NCBI GenBank assembly: GCA_034509925.1 | Contig: CM067528.1 | Location: 5,872,001-5,936,000, forward strand | Origin: Hirudinaria manillensis | Taxonomy: Eukaryota; Annelida; Clitellata; Hirudinida; Hirudinidae | DNA: 64,000 bases | Reading direction: 5' to 3' | Shown here: positions 10,077 through 22,916 of the stretch, piece after piece | Position numbering within the stretch: position 1 is the first letter of the stretch | Layout: each line of letters starts with the position of its first letter | Made by a program: the position numbers and the translations under genes | The notes under the pieces: generated by a model | Database searches by the model: none | What the model was told of the DNA's origin: nothing | Seen by the model: the letters and a program-made list of their open reading frames with translations, nothing else

Positions 10077-12251
10077 ATTTTGCTGGACATGGTTTTTTGG
10101 CATTTCTCTGAACATTTGTCTCTAATATTAATTGCTTTTTATTACTTACATTATTGTTCTTTGATTTAAGGTTATTTTCATTGCTCCTTGAACTTTTAAT
10201 GTTGAAGATGCCCCTTCTTTGTTTAATTAAATTTAAGACTGAAAGTTACCTGTGCAACACATTTTTGAATTAAACAGATCATCCACTGTTACTAAGAATC
10301 GCATTGGAAGTTATGACTTCATTGTTTGGCTTAATTTTGTTGAATTACTTTTTACTGTGCAAGTTAGGGATGATCAAAGGAGCATATATGTCAAGCATTT
10401 CTTATGCTTATTTCTGTTGTCACAATGAAGAAGCAACAGTTTTCAAGAAAACCTTGATGTGTTTTAATTCCATTCCTGTCTCAGCTTTGATATATCATAT
10501 GAAATGATTTCCGTGATGAATTTCCTAAATGCTGTTGCTTTACTTCAGATTCACTTAGGCTGTTATTAACAGCATTAATTGTAATCAAGGTGAAAATGGT
10601 CACTATGATCACAGTAATTTCATTTGAATAAACATTTTGGAATTATTATTGGGAAAATTGGAACGATTAATTCAGTTACTGATGAAGTTAAAGTTCAATA
10701 AGCAATTCATTAAAAAGATTAACTTGTTAAAATGTCTGAGGAATTAGCTTTTGATGCTGAATGATAATAATGGTTAGGATGATAATTATCTAGTTGAGCA
10801 ATTGCTTGATCGCGACGGATCCACTGAACTTTCCATTGATTGAAGCCTTTCGATTTTCCAATTTTTCTTTTATGATTTGCTTATGGTAATTATTTCAGAG
10901 CATTAATCATGTGATGGTCATACAACTATCTTATTAAGTATAAACTGTAGAGGCTGTGACGTAAACACTCATTTTCAGAGTTAATATTTCAGATGTTTCA
11001 AGTAGCTTCCCCTTAGTTGAACAAGTTTCTGGGTTTTGGTGTGACCCCATTTTTATTTGTCCCAATGACAGTTTTGGCTGGTGCTCTGAGTTTCCTTCAA
11101 GATTGGAGCTGTGGTGAAGCTTCATGAACTCTGCTCTTTGGAGTTGTCGGGCAACTGCTGAGTTATGATTCTAATTCACTGCCCTACTTGGCAATCTGGG
11201 CCATCTGGTATAGAGCGCAATCACTATTCAAGGTATTGCCGGAAACTACTTCATCCATATCATCTAGTGGCGTGGATGTTTGGCGCCCAGGGCAAACCTT
11301 TTAAATTTGCGTCTTACCCCCGGATAACCAAACTAGTATGGATGCTAGCATCCAGCAGCATCTTACGATTATAGACACGGTGTACTTGGTTTCGTCGGTG
11401 GCACATCAGTTGTCTTAGACTACTTATCCTTCGATTAAACGATATAACAGCTGCCACATCAGTGTCATGGTTTCCAAAATCCAAGCACTTTTGAAGCGTC
11501 TAATTATTTGTTTGTGGATCGTCTATAAAAGACATCTGCAAGAGGGGAGTAATAAAGGGGACAGAGCCAAAAGTGGACTACTGCGGACAAGGACGGAGGA
11601 AGGTTTATCGAAATATGGATTTCCTCAAATTTCAATTTTAATGAATTATATTGTCACAAAATGTTTTATTGGTTTGGTGGCAAAATGCTGATTTCTACAT
11701 GAAGGATTTCAAGTCAAAATCTGAAGTAAAGGCCCCCGAAACTCCAAAGTTCCCCGGGGTTATACAATATGATGGAAGGCCTGCCTCTCGGTGGCTATAT
11801 TAAATTTATAATTCTGACTTTTCAAATGATTTAAAAAAGGAAATCTGTCCGGTACTTAAAAAAACAATTTTGTTTATAAATTATAACTTTTAACTCCGCT
11901 AGAGCTGATTCTTAATGTGTCCTAGAGAAATTGGGAAATTGCATAATTGTGGACGACCCCTTACCTTATCTCTGAATCATTCACAGGCTAATTTCTGAGT
12001 GGTTAGAGTTTTTAATTTGAAACCAAAATTGTTATCAGTAATAATAATATAACGTAATTGTTACTTGATTATGTCACATTTTAAATAATTACAATTCCGT
12101 TAAACTAAATTGATGAGCGCTCCTTAAACCGTAAGCAACACAAGACAGCATAAAACGCCCTTTAGCTGGAGTTTGCGGTGTATCATCTTTAGCGTACTTT
12201 GCTTTAAAATACTGTGCTGCATTGAATCGGAGACCTCTTAAAACATTAAAA
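10077..12251. other. LAMP 3' UTR and intergenic region
   Basis: The LAMP 3' UTR probably ends near the AATAAA at 10627-10632. The rest holds only short open frames without splice context. Bases about 11262-11300 (GTGGCG ... GGCGCCCAGGGC) are more GC-rich than their surroundings and recall repeat ends seen in many invertebrates, but no element could be delimited. Confidence 0.4.
10627..10632 (+). terminator. Poly(A) signal AATAAA of LAMP
   Basis: Canonical hexamer 551 bases after the LAMP stop. Confidence 0.5.
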
Positions 12252-15200
12252 TGGGTTAGCTTTTTTTCTATATCTTATGGTTAGTGATATTGTGTACATT
12301 ATACGTAAAAGCTTTATGCGTAACACTTATCATTCAAGAAGTTATGCTAACAACAGGCTACATTTTTAATGTTACAGGAAAGATTCCCTGCAGTGCTTGT
12401 AACAAAACATGTAAGGGTCAAACTATTAAACTACAAGAAAAGTATTTTCATATAAAATGTTTTAAATGCAAAGGTAAAAGGCTTAAAGTTGAAGTTTTTT
12501 GAGTAGATTTTGGCCATTTAATTATATTTCAATCTTTTGTCACATGGATTCGTTAGCGACATTATTTAAGATGTTGCCATTATGATTTAAGGTGATTAAC
12601 ATTGTCTTACCACCTCACTTTTTCCAGAATGTCAAAAGTTATTGGCTGCAGGATCATTTTACACAAAAGATAACTATCAATATTGTGTCGAAGATTATCA
12701 AAAGTTATTCTGTATGACATGTAAAGTGTGTGAAAAATTTATTCATGGGGAAATTGTCAAAGCATATGATAATGCATATCATGATGGGTGTTTTCTTTGC
12801 TCTAAATGCAGGTAAAATCTTTTGAATGTTTTATGTTTTGAAATATTATTTGATTCATATTGCAATTTACAAATTGTCTAGGAGAAAATTTGAAGCAGGT
12901 GATAAAGTGACTTATTCTGGAGGTGATTACTTATGCACTAATTGTGTAATTGATGCTGATGTGCCTCAGAAAGAAGTTTTAGTGGGAAGAACTTTAGAGA
13001 ATGTTCAAGATGATGCACCAACTCTAGCCCCCTTTTCTAAACTTAGTGCTTCAGCTCCTACCACTCCTGCTCATCAGGAAAAAACCATTGATGGTGGAAT
13101 TACTAGTGGATCTGACATGGACTACTTAAGCGATAGTTAGTGCTATTGATATTTCCGTAAGATGTTGATATTGGTATAACTAGAAATTGCACAACAAGAA
13201 ATCACTTTTGTAATTATTTAGATCTTAAATACATTTGCAATCCTTCAATATATTGAGTATGTGATTGTGTTCCTTTGCCTTGGAGTGCATTTGGATATTG
13301 GACCACAAGCAATTGCTTCTCAAGAATTTTAAAATCTAGCAAAAATTTGGAGCTGGGGTCATGGTTCAAATACCTATGAAACTTTGTAGGATTTGGACCA
13401 AAGAATTGTTGCTTTATGATGTTCATCAAGAATATTTTTTTTATTGGAATACCAATAAATTATTATTGATCCAGATTTAATTCAATTTATTCAGCATTAA
13501 TTTCATGATTTTGTTTTCATGATTAAAAACATTTTATTCTCACAATAACTTCCATTTTTTTAAAATTTAGTTACCCTCTTTTTTTTTTCAAAATTTCATT
13601 TATTTTTAACTCTATTTTTTATTAGTTGTGCGTATAAACAGACTTCTGTAATTTACATTATTTATGACTTTGTGACTGTTTTGAGGATTAAGTTTTAGGA
13701 CATTTGAGTTATGTCTTGGTATTTAAGTTTTATTTTTTTCTAAAGTAAAAGAATTTAGTAAAAACCCAGTAACTTCAACACGTGCCTCGACCCTTAACAC
13801 ATCAGGATATAAATCTGATGCTTCTTGTGATGGTAAGTTAAGGTGACATTCTGCTCAATTTAAGATTTACTTAATTGGAACCTATTGTAACATTGATTTA
13901 ATTAAAAAAAGTGCCTCAAATAATATTAAACGATCAATTCATGGCTTGCCAGTGTTTCATGTTCTCGAGGAAATGTTGCATTGGACTTTGCCTAGAAATG
14001 CAAATCAACTGAACTGCTTTGCTGCAGCTTCAGCCAAGTGCAAGCAGTGCAAGCCTTTGTGTCCTTATTGGTGCACGTTGATAGTGATGATGTGATGGTA
14101 GTGGTGATGATAATGATATCATCATCATCAGTGATAACTGTAATGATTAATTCTTCTGAATTTATGGTTTTCTTCATGAGAGCAAAGTAATTTTCAGTGG
14201 GAAATATACTTCCATTTTTCCAACATATCTTTAATTGGGACTTCTTCTGTCATTGGAATATTCTGTCTGATTATTTCTGTTGTTTTTAAACATTTCTGGA
14301 TTTTTATACTTTGGAATGTCAGAATTAAGCATGAGTTTTGTTATCTTACATTATCTTGAGTGATGATAGTGATTTAATTTATGATATTTAATTTATTTTG
14401 ATTTCTTTTTGTAGAACTATCAATAAATATTGGGGGATTTGTAATTAAATTTGTTCCATGTTTTGATAACAGGAGAACCTGCTGCATCCAGAAATGATCA
14501 TCTTTCAGATGTATTTGATGATTCAGACACTCAAGGTAAATTCCATCATTACTAGTTACTAGGTTACTAGTCTATGTTAAGCCTCAATGTTTTGGCATTT
14601 GCCTCAAACATTTTACTTAATTAAGAGCACTGTCTATTTTTTTCTAAAATATTTTCAATGTTCTTATTTTTAAATTCCTTGGATTCTCGAATTAAATTGA
14701 CAGTATGACGTTTTTGCTGAGGAGGTATGCTGCTAATGAGATATCATCCATATTTGTGTGTAATTAACCAAGCACATGATGGAGAGGTTGTTAACAGGGA
14801 GTGAGGAATAAAGCATTAGCAAATGTTGCATAAACATCATTTGGCCGCGCAGGGACTGGTCTGCAATGCACTCTGCCAAGGTTAAATTTCATGGATTCAT
14901 GGAATAGCAGGGAATGATAATATCTCAGAGTAAACATAAAAGGCACATCCTATTTCATCATTTTTATTTTTCTTCCTTTTATGTTTGATTAAAATTGCTA
15001 TTGACACCTGAAGCTGGAAGCACTTAGATTTGGTTATTTTGTTTATTATTTAACACATCAAGGACACATTCTCATAGATAATTGTCTTCTGATGTGCATG
15101 AAAACATTGGAAATGTGCTATCAGGAAAAAGTATTTAAACAAATAAATGACTTGGAAAAGTTAAACATTTGATTTTCTGTCTTTTGCTCTTTAAAATGTT

Positions 15201-18200
15201 ATTGATGTCAACATGTTAGCTGGAATTAGATTTATTTATTGCTTCCAATTAAGTTTTAATGTAAAAGTCAACTGGTTGTGATGGAGTTGTTTTGCATTTA
15301 AGACATGCTTCTTGTTGAACAGTAAGGGATCTTTTCCTTAAGATAGATTGTTTTTGAAGCAATACATTCATCATGGTTAAAATATTAATTCAGAGTTAAG
15401 GAAAATGTTTTGTTTGAAAACTGAGGTTGGATTATAAACAAAGTTGACTGACAGCTGACTAATTTGTTAATTGGTGTCTTCAGTTGTTGTCTAAATACTC
15501 CTCTACTACCAAGTGGCACTCGCAAACTTTTTGTGTCTTTTAGCTTATTTCATTTATTTTACTTTGTGTATTTATTTCCAGAATAACACAAAATGTAGAT
15601 ATAAAATAAAATATATTATATAAAATATAATGAAACTAGGAGAAAGTTGAAGCTGAGTAATTAAGCTAGTCTAAACTGCAGTTGCTTATTCCAGAGGTCA
15701 TTCCTGGGGACTTTGACTCCCATTTAAAGGATGACTGATTTGTGATTTGTCATCAAATGTCATATTTATGTTGACAATTTGAATGTAAATTAAGACATTG
15801 AAAATGGTATGGAGGAATAAACATTGGGGAATTTCATAGAAAATGCTTTCAATTGAGTGTGGCTCTGCTTGGAACAAAGTCCAAAAATGCAATAATCAAG
15901 AATATCTGATGATTGCATGTGCTAGTATTTAATTTAGAAGTTGAATTTATATACAAACGTGGAACTTTGGTTTAAATGTTTAGAACATTTTCACTAGTAA
16001 ACAAGAGATGGACGTGGGATTGCTGACTTAGACATTGCTTTTGGAATATGAAATATATTTCAGCCCCGAGACAGTTGATAATTGATAAACGATATTTGCA
16101 AATCTCTTGTTAAAGCCATAATAGCTATTAAGCTGTGAAAATATTTGCAGATCCTGAAAAGAGACAAGCATTTTTGCCTATCCAGAACAATGTATGCTTT
16201 TGATGAAATTATGAAGAATTTGAATTGTATTTATTAATATTTATCTTAATCATGTAATTGTGAACTGCAATGAATGTTGACTGAACAAGAATTTGTTGAT
16301 ATTTACAGATGAAATACAGAACTGCAAGTCCTGGAGGATTGTCACAGTCTTCAAGGAAGTCCAAGGTCCTTATTTTTTTTTCTTTCACCTTTTTGTCTAG
16401 TGATGTTTTCCTTAATGTTAATATTAATGCTCAGCCGTGCATAAGGGTTTGAACAATCCCTTGCTAATGCATGGAATTACATAATTTATTTTGCTTATTT
16501 CAATAAAATTAATATTTCTGGTCATTTTAAGCAGTGTTTGGAAAAGAAATGAGCCACTTTACTCAATGAATGGTCACTTTTCTTTTTAAATTTTCTGGCT
16601 TGATACATTCTATCTCCATAATGATCTTAATTAAATTAATAATATCCAATATTGCTGTGTTAGATAAGAATTCTGCCAAAGTCTTCAACTAACAAATGCA
16701 TTCTTTTTCGTAGATAGAAGAAGGTTTATTGATAACTCTTGAAATGTTTGATTTTTTGATTAATTAGTAGATATTATATTAAATAATATTGATGTAAATA
16801 ATAACAAGAGACTTTGAAACAGAAAAACTGTTCAATTGTTTCCATAGTATTTGGCTCTGATTCTCTAAGGTTGCCATGATGATTTCAGAGGACCTCAAAG
16901 CTCTTGGAAAAGGATCAATGAAATGTCATTTGAGATTCTTCAACGTGGAAGCTTTTCGGCAGAAGTCCAAACAACATTGGATCTGCGTTTCCATTATATT
17001 AAGATTTATGAGGTGCAGCGAGACACGGAGCACCGATGCCATCAAAACAAAACAAAGTGATTGCTCCTCGAAAGATGTGATAATTTAAGCCTAGAAAGGC
17101 TTTTAGAAAGATTACATGGAGTTGATGGCATCAATTAAGTCAAGATATGTTGAAATAATAGAAAAGAAAACAAAATAATAACCAAGCAAATACCAGTAAC
17201 ATTGTACATTTAGAATACTTTCTAAATAGTTAAACATGTGAACATATTACAAGATTTTTTTTTGTTAAGAATTAATTAGTAGCATTATAAATAAGAAAAT
17301 AACAATGTAAACAGTGAAAATTATTTGTACACTTCTTTCTTTCTTTCCTAATGGTCTATTCATTACTGAAAGTCATTCACAATATTGTTTTCAACTCTTG
17401 ATTAAGTAGTTTTCATTAGTAATATCTTGCACATCTTTGTGCAGTTGTGAGTTGGTTGTGGGAGAGTTTAGATCATATAGTTGCTTTGGTCATATGATAT
17501 TTGAGATTTTTTTAAAAACCAGACCTATAAATATTAATGACTGCATTGTTGCATTTAAATATTTATTTGACCTTATTAAAGTCGATTCTGCAAACATTCT
17601 GTTATTTTGCTAAGGACTCCCGTTTTGATGCCAACTATGGCAAGTTTTACAAGTCATCTTATCTGGATAAGAAGGATACCTTTAAAAGAGGACCTTCCAT
17701 CAACCTAAGGGATCAGTCTCCTAAGCATTACCACAGGCCCGGTTGTTATTTTGCATTCCTTATTTTCCATTCATTTGCATGTGCATCTGCCAAACAATGA
17801 TTTCTCTTTCTCAGATAATTTTAGTTACTCCAAAGTTCAGAACTTTTTGAAGCCTTCCAAAAGAGGTGAGGAATTTTCCATACATGTGCTCCAAAGGGAT
17901 GATTGTTTTATAATGATATTTTTCTTCTGACCAGATATTATTATGCTTTAGAATGCTTCTGAATGTTACTTAAAACCTTCATGATTTTGATTTATATTTT
18001 TGCTTAACAAGTTTTTAATTGTTTTGTTAGGACTTCTGTCATCTATGGGTAGGTGGAATTCAATTTGACATTTTAGCTTTGAATTTAAAAACTTCTGAAG
18101 ATAAAAGCATGACATTGCACCTGAGCCAACATATGTCTTGGGAGTGATTAGTTTGGAATTGTAGGATTTTGCTGAGATTACTTTGAAAAATTAATTGTTT

Positions 18201-20570
18201 TCTACTTAAGTAAAGAGTTATGGTTCTTGAGAAGATTAAACAATTGTTTACACTTTGTATCAGAGTTGTTGAATTTAAGTTTTTTCAGTTCTTTCAGTTC
18301 TTAGACATGGTTTTTTTATTTGTTATTTGGAATTATTTTTGACTTTAGCCAAGGAGAACAGACTCAATGAGTCGCATCGTGGTATCGTCTACAAACCAGA
18401 CAAATCTGAGGAACCTATACTACTGTCAAAACTGCCTCAAGGAATGCAGAATGGGAGAGTTGCACCAATCGAAAGGGATGATTGGCCTGCACCTCCCGAC
18501 CCGGCAGCTGCTTATCCAGAACTTCGTGAGTTTCAAAAGTTACAAAGAATTTTAAATTTATTCTCTAAGGCATTCATGTTTCAACATTAAGTGAGAGACA
18601 GAAGATTTCAGAGAAAGTCCCTCCCCGACGGACTAAATGGCGATGACGGAGACGTGGACGAAATCGATCGACTGAGCAGTTTGAGAATCATAAAAGTGGA
18701 TAAAGAAATTGAAGAACTTTCTAAGCTCCCAAATTCTGGTGCTGCAAAGGTTATGTTGGATGACCTCAAGAAAGCAAAAGTAAGGGAACCTCGACCCCTC
18801 GATCCAAGAAGTTCGTCCAGGACCCCATCTGCTGCAGTGGAGCCGCCCTACAAGACACGCTACGAAAGCCCCGTCTTTGCTTGTTAGATTTCTTTGGTGA
18901 ATCGGCATATTTTAAAGATATTTTATTGAAATTAATTTTAAACATTAAATGAAATTTAAACTCTAATCCCGATTAGCTCCTTCAAGGGATCTTGATCAAA
19001 GATTGAGACTGAGATCATTGGACTGTTTGACCGAAAGGAAGTTCAGGACTCAATCGCAAATTTCTAATTATCCTGGTTAGGAGGATACAGTTTTATTTTT
19101 AATTTGTTCCATGTTTTATATAATTTAGAATCTCTAATCTCTGATTTCAACATCAAAGACTTTTATTTTTGACAGATTGTTGGAGAGGCTATGAAACTCC
19201 AAAGGATGTTGTAAAAAGCAGGGAAGGTATGTCAAAGAAATAATTAACTGAATAAAAGCTATTAATTATAACTTAATTAAGCTTTTGTTCTTTTTACTTG
19301 CCAGTTGTTAGACCAGGCTACTCATTGTCTGGAAGATCTTCAGCCATTGATAGTAGGGGAAGGATTAGTCAAGTAGTTCATCTTGTTTTTTTCTTATGCC
19401 AAAATCACCTTTTCTACATTATATGAATCTGATACTTTTTGTCTTTCTATTTACCTGTCAATTCAGCTTTGGTTAATTTCTCTGGGGTTCTCAAATTTGT
19501 TGCCAAACATTAATAATTTTCTTTAATGTTAAAAATAATCTTAAAAATTGGTTAATAACTTTCTGGTTCTAAACAAATGGTACATATGCTCAGCATCTAC
19601 TTCCTTAATTTGTCCTTAATTTATTGCTATGTTATATGAAATTATTTTTAGTTGGAGATGTACCTTCCTAGAAGGCCTGATAGTAGTGCTGCTGTGCTTC
19701 AATCAAATTCTTACTGTGAGACATATTTTCTTGATTTGTTAAGTTTGTCAATAATAATAATAATAATAATAACTCTTTTTTAAAATTATCTATTTACTTA
19801 ATTTTTTTTGTCCAAGATTCTTCTCAAAATTCAATTGATGAGTATGACTCTACCACTGGATTAAAGGTAACTTTGTGAATCTTTACATCTTCCAAAACTT
19901 ACATTGTAACTTACATTATAACTTGCATTATAACTTACATTATCCATACTGATGATGACAAATGTCAGTTTCTTCCTTTGCGCATGTGCATTTTTTTTGT
20001 GGACTTAAAAATGTTTACAACTGACCTCTTCTTATTTCATTAAAATAGAAAAATGTGAGGCACAGGTGTGCAACACCTGCAGAGGAGTGGTTGTCATATT
20101 CAAGCATCAGAAGATCTGTACCCAATCTCTTCAAGATGGATGAACCCACCAAAGTGATCATTTATTTCTAAAATATAGAACTTGTTCTTAAATTTTAATT
20201 TTTTCAATAATTTAATAATAGCTCTCTTGTAAATCACTAATAAAATATTAGCATCAGGCGAGCTTGACTGCTTAAAAATATTTGTGAATTATATAGTAAT
20301 AATTCTGGTGTGCAGATTTATTCCTATGAGCAACTGAAATCATTCAAGGGTGACTATCCTCCAGCTGTGGATCCAAGCATGATTGAAGTCAGTCTCACCT
20401 AATATGACACCTGACTTTCTAAAGTCAAATAAATGATGAGGAACGTGATTTTATAGGCACATCTTTCGAAAGACGAATTTGAGTCCTTGTTCCAGATGGA
20501 TTACGAGGAGTTTTACAGACTTCCCGAATGGAAGAGAAACGATCTCAAGTCGAGAGTTGGCCTTTTCTAA
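12252..20570 (+). CDS. ABLIM1: Actin-binding LIM protein (ABLIM/UNC-115) with villin headpiece
   Basis: Twenty exons, all phases closing, 684 residues: 12252-12255, 12378-12473, 12628-12811, 12882-13135, 13746-13832, 14473-14535, 16151-16191, 16309-16365, 17615-17741, 17815-17865, 18349-18525, 18592-18882, 18977-19075, 19176-19226, 19305-19372, 19652-19715, 19817-19866, 20049-20153, 20316-20387, 20457-20570. Two LIM domains occupy about residues 5-115 (CSACNKTCKG ... CFKCKEC; CMTCKVCEKF ... CFLCSKC). A long linker carries family-typical wording (RDDWPAPP, LDPRSSSRTPSAA, YESPV). The C-terminus is a villin headpiece (LPEWKRNDLKSRVGLF). The family links actin to signalling, for example in axon guidance. 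Vertebrate ABLIM has four LIM domains; only two are visible here. The donor of exon 4 (GATA then GTTAGT) is the least certain junction, and coding exon 1 has four bases. Confidence 0.92.
14086..14131. repeat. (GAT)n/(ATC)n simple repeat
   Basis: Imperfect GAT/GTG-GAT triplets running into ATCATCATC inside ABLIM intron 5. Short inverted symmetry (GATGATAATGATATCATCATC) makes a small hairpin possible; otherwise ordinary simple sequence. Confidence 0.5.
19750..19772. repeat. (AAT)n microsatellite
   Basis: About seven uninterrupted AAT units in an ABLIM intron. Confidence 0.7.
19897..19944. repeat. Four tandem 12-base units
   Basis: The unit ACTTACATTATA is repeated four times with one or two substitutions per copy, in ABLIM intron 17, just after the donor at 19867. 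A minisatellite of no evident function. Confidence 0.7.
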
Positions 20571-21709
20571 GCGCCAGGAGATGCAATGAAGGTGGCTACA
20601 GCAGTTACAATAGATTTTTATATTTAAACCTTACATCTAATTCCTTTTGACTTTTAGCAGATGATTAGGTGACATTTTAGATATCTCCTATCAGAATTTT
20701 TGTTGAGTTTTTTTAACCTGCAAGTTTGATTTTAAATGCTTGAGGCAATTATGAAGCAACTTAACATCATCGTGGCATATTTAGCTGACTTTCGGTACCT
20801 GGAGTTCGAGATTAAGTTTTGGTTTTATTTCTGTTTTCAATCTTTTGGTTTGATTGTCCTCCAATTATAAAATTCTTCTCAAGTCAACTTAGAGCTTAAG
20901 TTTGCATACATGTCCAAAACCAATCACAGTCCTTTGTGCCTATTCAACATATTCTGAGTTAATTACTTGTTATTTGTACTTTTATTGATTATTTAACAAA
21001 TTAATTTTCCACTTTTATTGCTTTTTATAATTAATGATTGGTTTTTAGTATCAATTGTATGGTATTATTTAGATTATCAGTTATGTTAATGGTCTTTGGT
21101 GGTCTGATTTGACATTCCCTTAATGTACGAATCAGCTTGCCATCATGACTTTGGCTTCATAAAGTCGTCGTTATTATGTTTGTTATCGTTTTAGATATTA
21201 TTTACATATTATATTACATATTAGGTAACAATTAAATTGATTATTAGTTCTTCACCAATACTTGGGCTTGGCATAGTGTTGCTTCAGCAGTTGCTTGCTT
21301 CTAATCAAAGTCTGGTGAATTCTGATCTCGATGCTTTTTTTGGTGTCATTGGCACATTTAATACTATCGCATTAGATTCATTGTATCATTCGGAACTTAT
21401 AATAATCCATTCTTTATCGTGTATTTTCTATATCATTATTCAAAATTGGTCCTAAATTCATTTACTTTCTAAGACATGCCACATATTAATGCCTAAATGA
21501 GTGGTGAAAATCTGTTAAGTCATTATTGTGCAAAAGAACAAAAGATACTGAAATTTAATAAACGTAATTGTTGCTTAGAGTTCATTTCGTGATGCAAACA
21601 TTTGTTTGTAGGGAAATGATTATATTTTTAGGCTTATCTGTTTTTTCAGATTAATTTCTTTCTTGGCTTCTGCATATTTTTAATTGGCAAAGTTTTTTGT
21701 ATTTATGCA
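20571..21709. other. ABLIM 3' UTR
   Basis: No second gene is visible. AATAAA at 21557-21562 would give an ABLIM 3' UTR of about 1 kb. Short open frames here lack codon or family support. Confidence 0.45.
21557..21562 (+). terminator. Possible poly(A) signal of ABLIM
   Basis: Canonical AATAAA about 990 bases after the ABLIM stop; no nearer canonical hexamer stood out. Confidence 0.4.
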
Positions 21710-22159
21710 TTAGTGATGTGATGGAGTATATGGATTAGAAAATCCACCTTGGAGCATACCAACAGGGATCCCTAGAGGAGTTATGACATCTTCAAATGTA
21801 ACAGTCCAAGTATCTTCTTGTGTTGAAGGATTGGCTGGAGGTCCCTGTTGGTTTATTTCCCTTTTGGGCTTTCCCATGCTTGGCTATGGTCTCATTGGCA
21901 TGTCGTTGAATTGGTTTGACAAAAGTGGAGATTGATGGTCTTCCTGTGGCCTCTGAAGACTTCTGGTTTCTCAAGTGCCAGATCCAATAAGGAGCTGCTT
22001 CTACCTACTTTCTTGGGGAAGAGGTGTAGTTTGTAACCTTTTTTCTTCCAATTCAACTGATAGATCCTCATACTTTTTCACAGAATGTACTGGATATCCA
22101 ATTGGATCCTGATATGCCTTTTTTGGTAGCCTGCATATATAAATAACTTGTAATTTCAT
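21710..22159 (-). pseudogene. Interrupted unrecognised reading frame (host gene remnant or oddly spliced small gene)
   Basis: On the minus strand a single frame runs from an ATG at 22157-22159 to a TAA at 21710-21712 and reads like protein almost throughout (KKAYQDPIGYPVHSVKKYED near the start; TWTVTFEDVITPLGIPVGML and GGFSNPYTPSHH at the end). Inside it are three in-frame stops (TAG, TGA, TAG), with no net frameshift. One reading is a decaying gene. Another is that the first two stops mark a very short intron (42 bases, GTAGAA to ACCAG) and the third (CCATAG) an acceptor, leaving a final exon 21710-21883 of 58 codons. A 42-base intron would be shorter than any other modelled here. I do not recognise the product. 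It is convergent with ABLIM. Confidence 0.35.
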
Positions 22160-22916
22160 CTACCTCTTTCTCTCTTATGTAAATTCACAACATTTTCTAA
22201 AAATTTCTTTTTGAGGCTTCTTCAAATATCTTTAATAGTCATGTGTCTGTGCACCTAAAACTTATTTTAATCAGGAGGGTTTCTCATGGTTGATATCATT
22301 TCTACGAGCATGATTACAACTGGGCAAGATAATAAGAATCCTTGTTGCCTGAGAGCTGAGCGTCTAGCATTTCTTAAAATGGACCTAGTCGCTATTACTT
22401 AACTACAAATGCGATTAATGCATTAGTCCGAAGACAATTTTTTATTGTTATACGTTGGTTCGTAAATACGCTTAAAGCATTCTTTAAAAAATATTCTATA
22501 TTAAAATAAAGAACATGGACATTCACTAACTTTTAATAAAAATGTGAGCATTTTCTAAGTTTTTCTAAAAAAAAAAAACTGAACATTTTCAACCACATGA
22601 ACCATCGTGATCCTAATACTTATCAAGCCCAAAGCCCAATTCTTCCTGGGTGGTAGACATCCGAATTTATCCGGAATCCGGTAAAACCTCTTATCCGGTA
22701 CATCACCGATATAAATGTTCAATGGATTAACGACTTTTTATGCAAAAATTGAAGTTATTTGCAATGCAATTGCATGCGATAGTTACTTAAAAATTTTAAA
22801 CTTAATATTTTGAAAGAATATCTTGGGCGATTCATTAACTGGCGTTCCCATGGTTGACGTTTTTTTTTTGGCTCGTTGAAATTATAGCGTAAAAATTGAT
22901 TTGTACACGCTAAGAG
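22160..22916. other. Intergenic region upstream of ABCA
   Basis: No gene recognised. It contains the pogo-like patch listed separately and presumably the ABCA promoter. A T-run and a short leader directly precede the ABCA start codon. Confidence 0.4.
22661..22710. mobile_element. Possible pogo/Tigger-type DNA transposon end
   Basis: The patch contains TTATCCGGAATCCGGTAAAACC followed by TCTTATCCGGTACATCACCG. AAACCTCTTATCCGG wording with repeated ATCCGG is typical of terminal inverted repeats of pogo/Tigger-like elements. No partner repeat or transposase was found nearby, so this is at most a solo remnant. Resemblance is from memory of the family, not from a search. Confidence 0.25.

Noticed and set aside
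13992-14177. 61-codon minus-strand ORF
   Set aside because: Driven by the GAT/ATC simple repeat in an ABLIM intron, which gives a low-complexity Ile/Thr/Asp run.
18633-18908. 91-codon minus-strand ORF
   Set aside because: Antisense to a conserved ABLIM exon (18592-18882).
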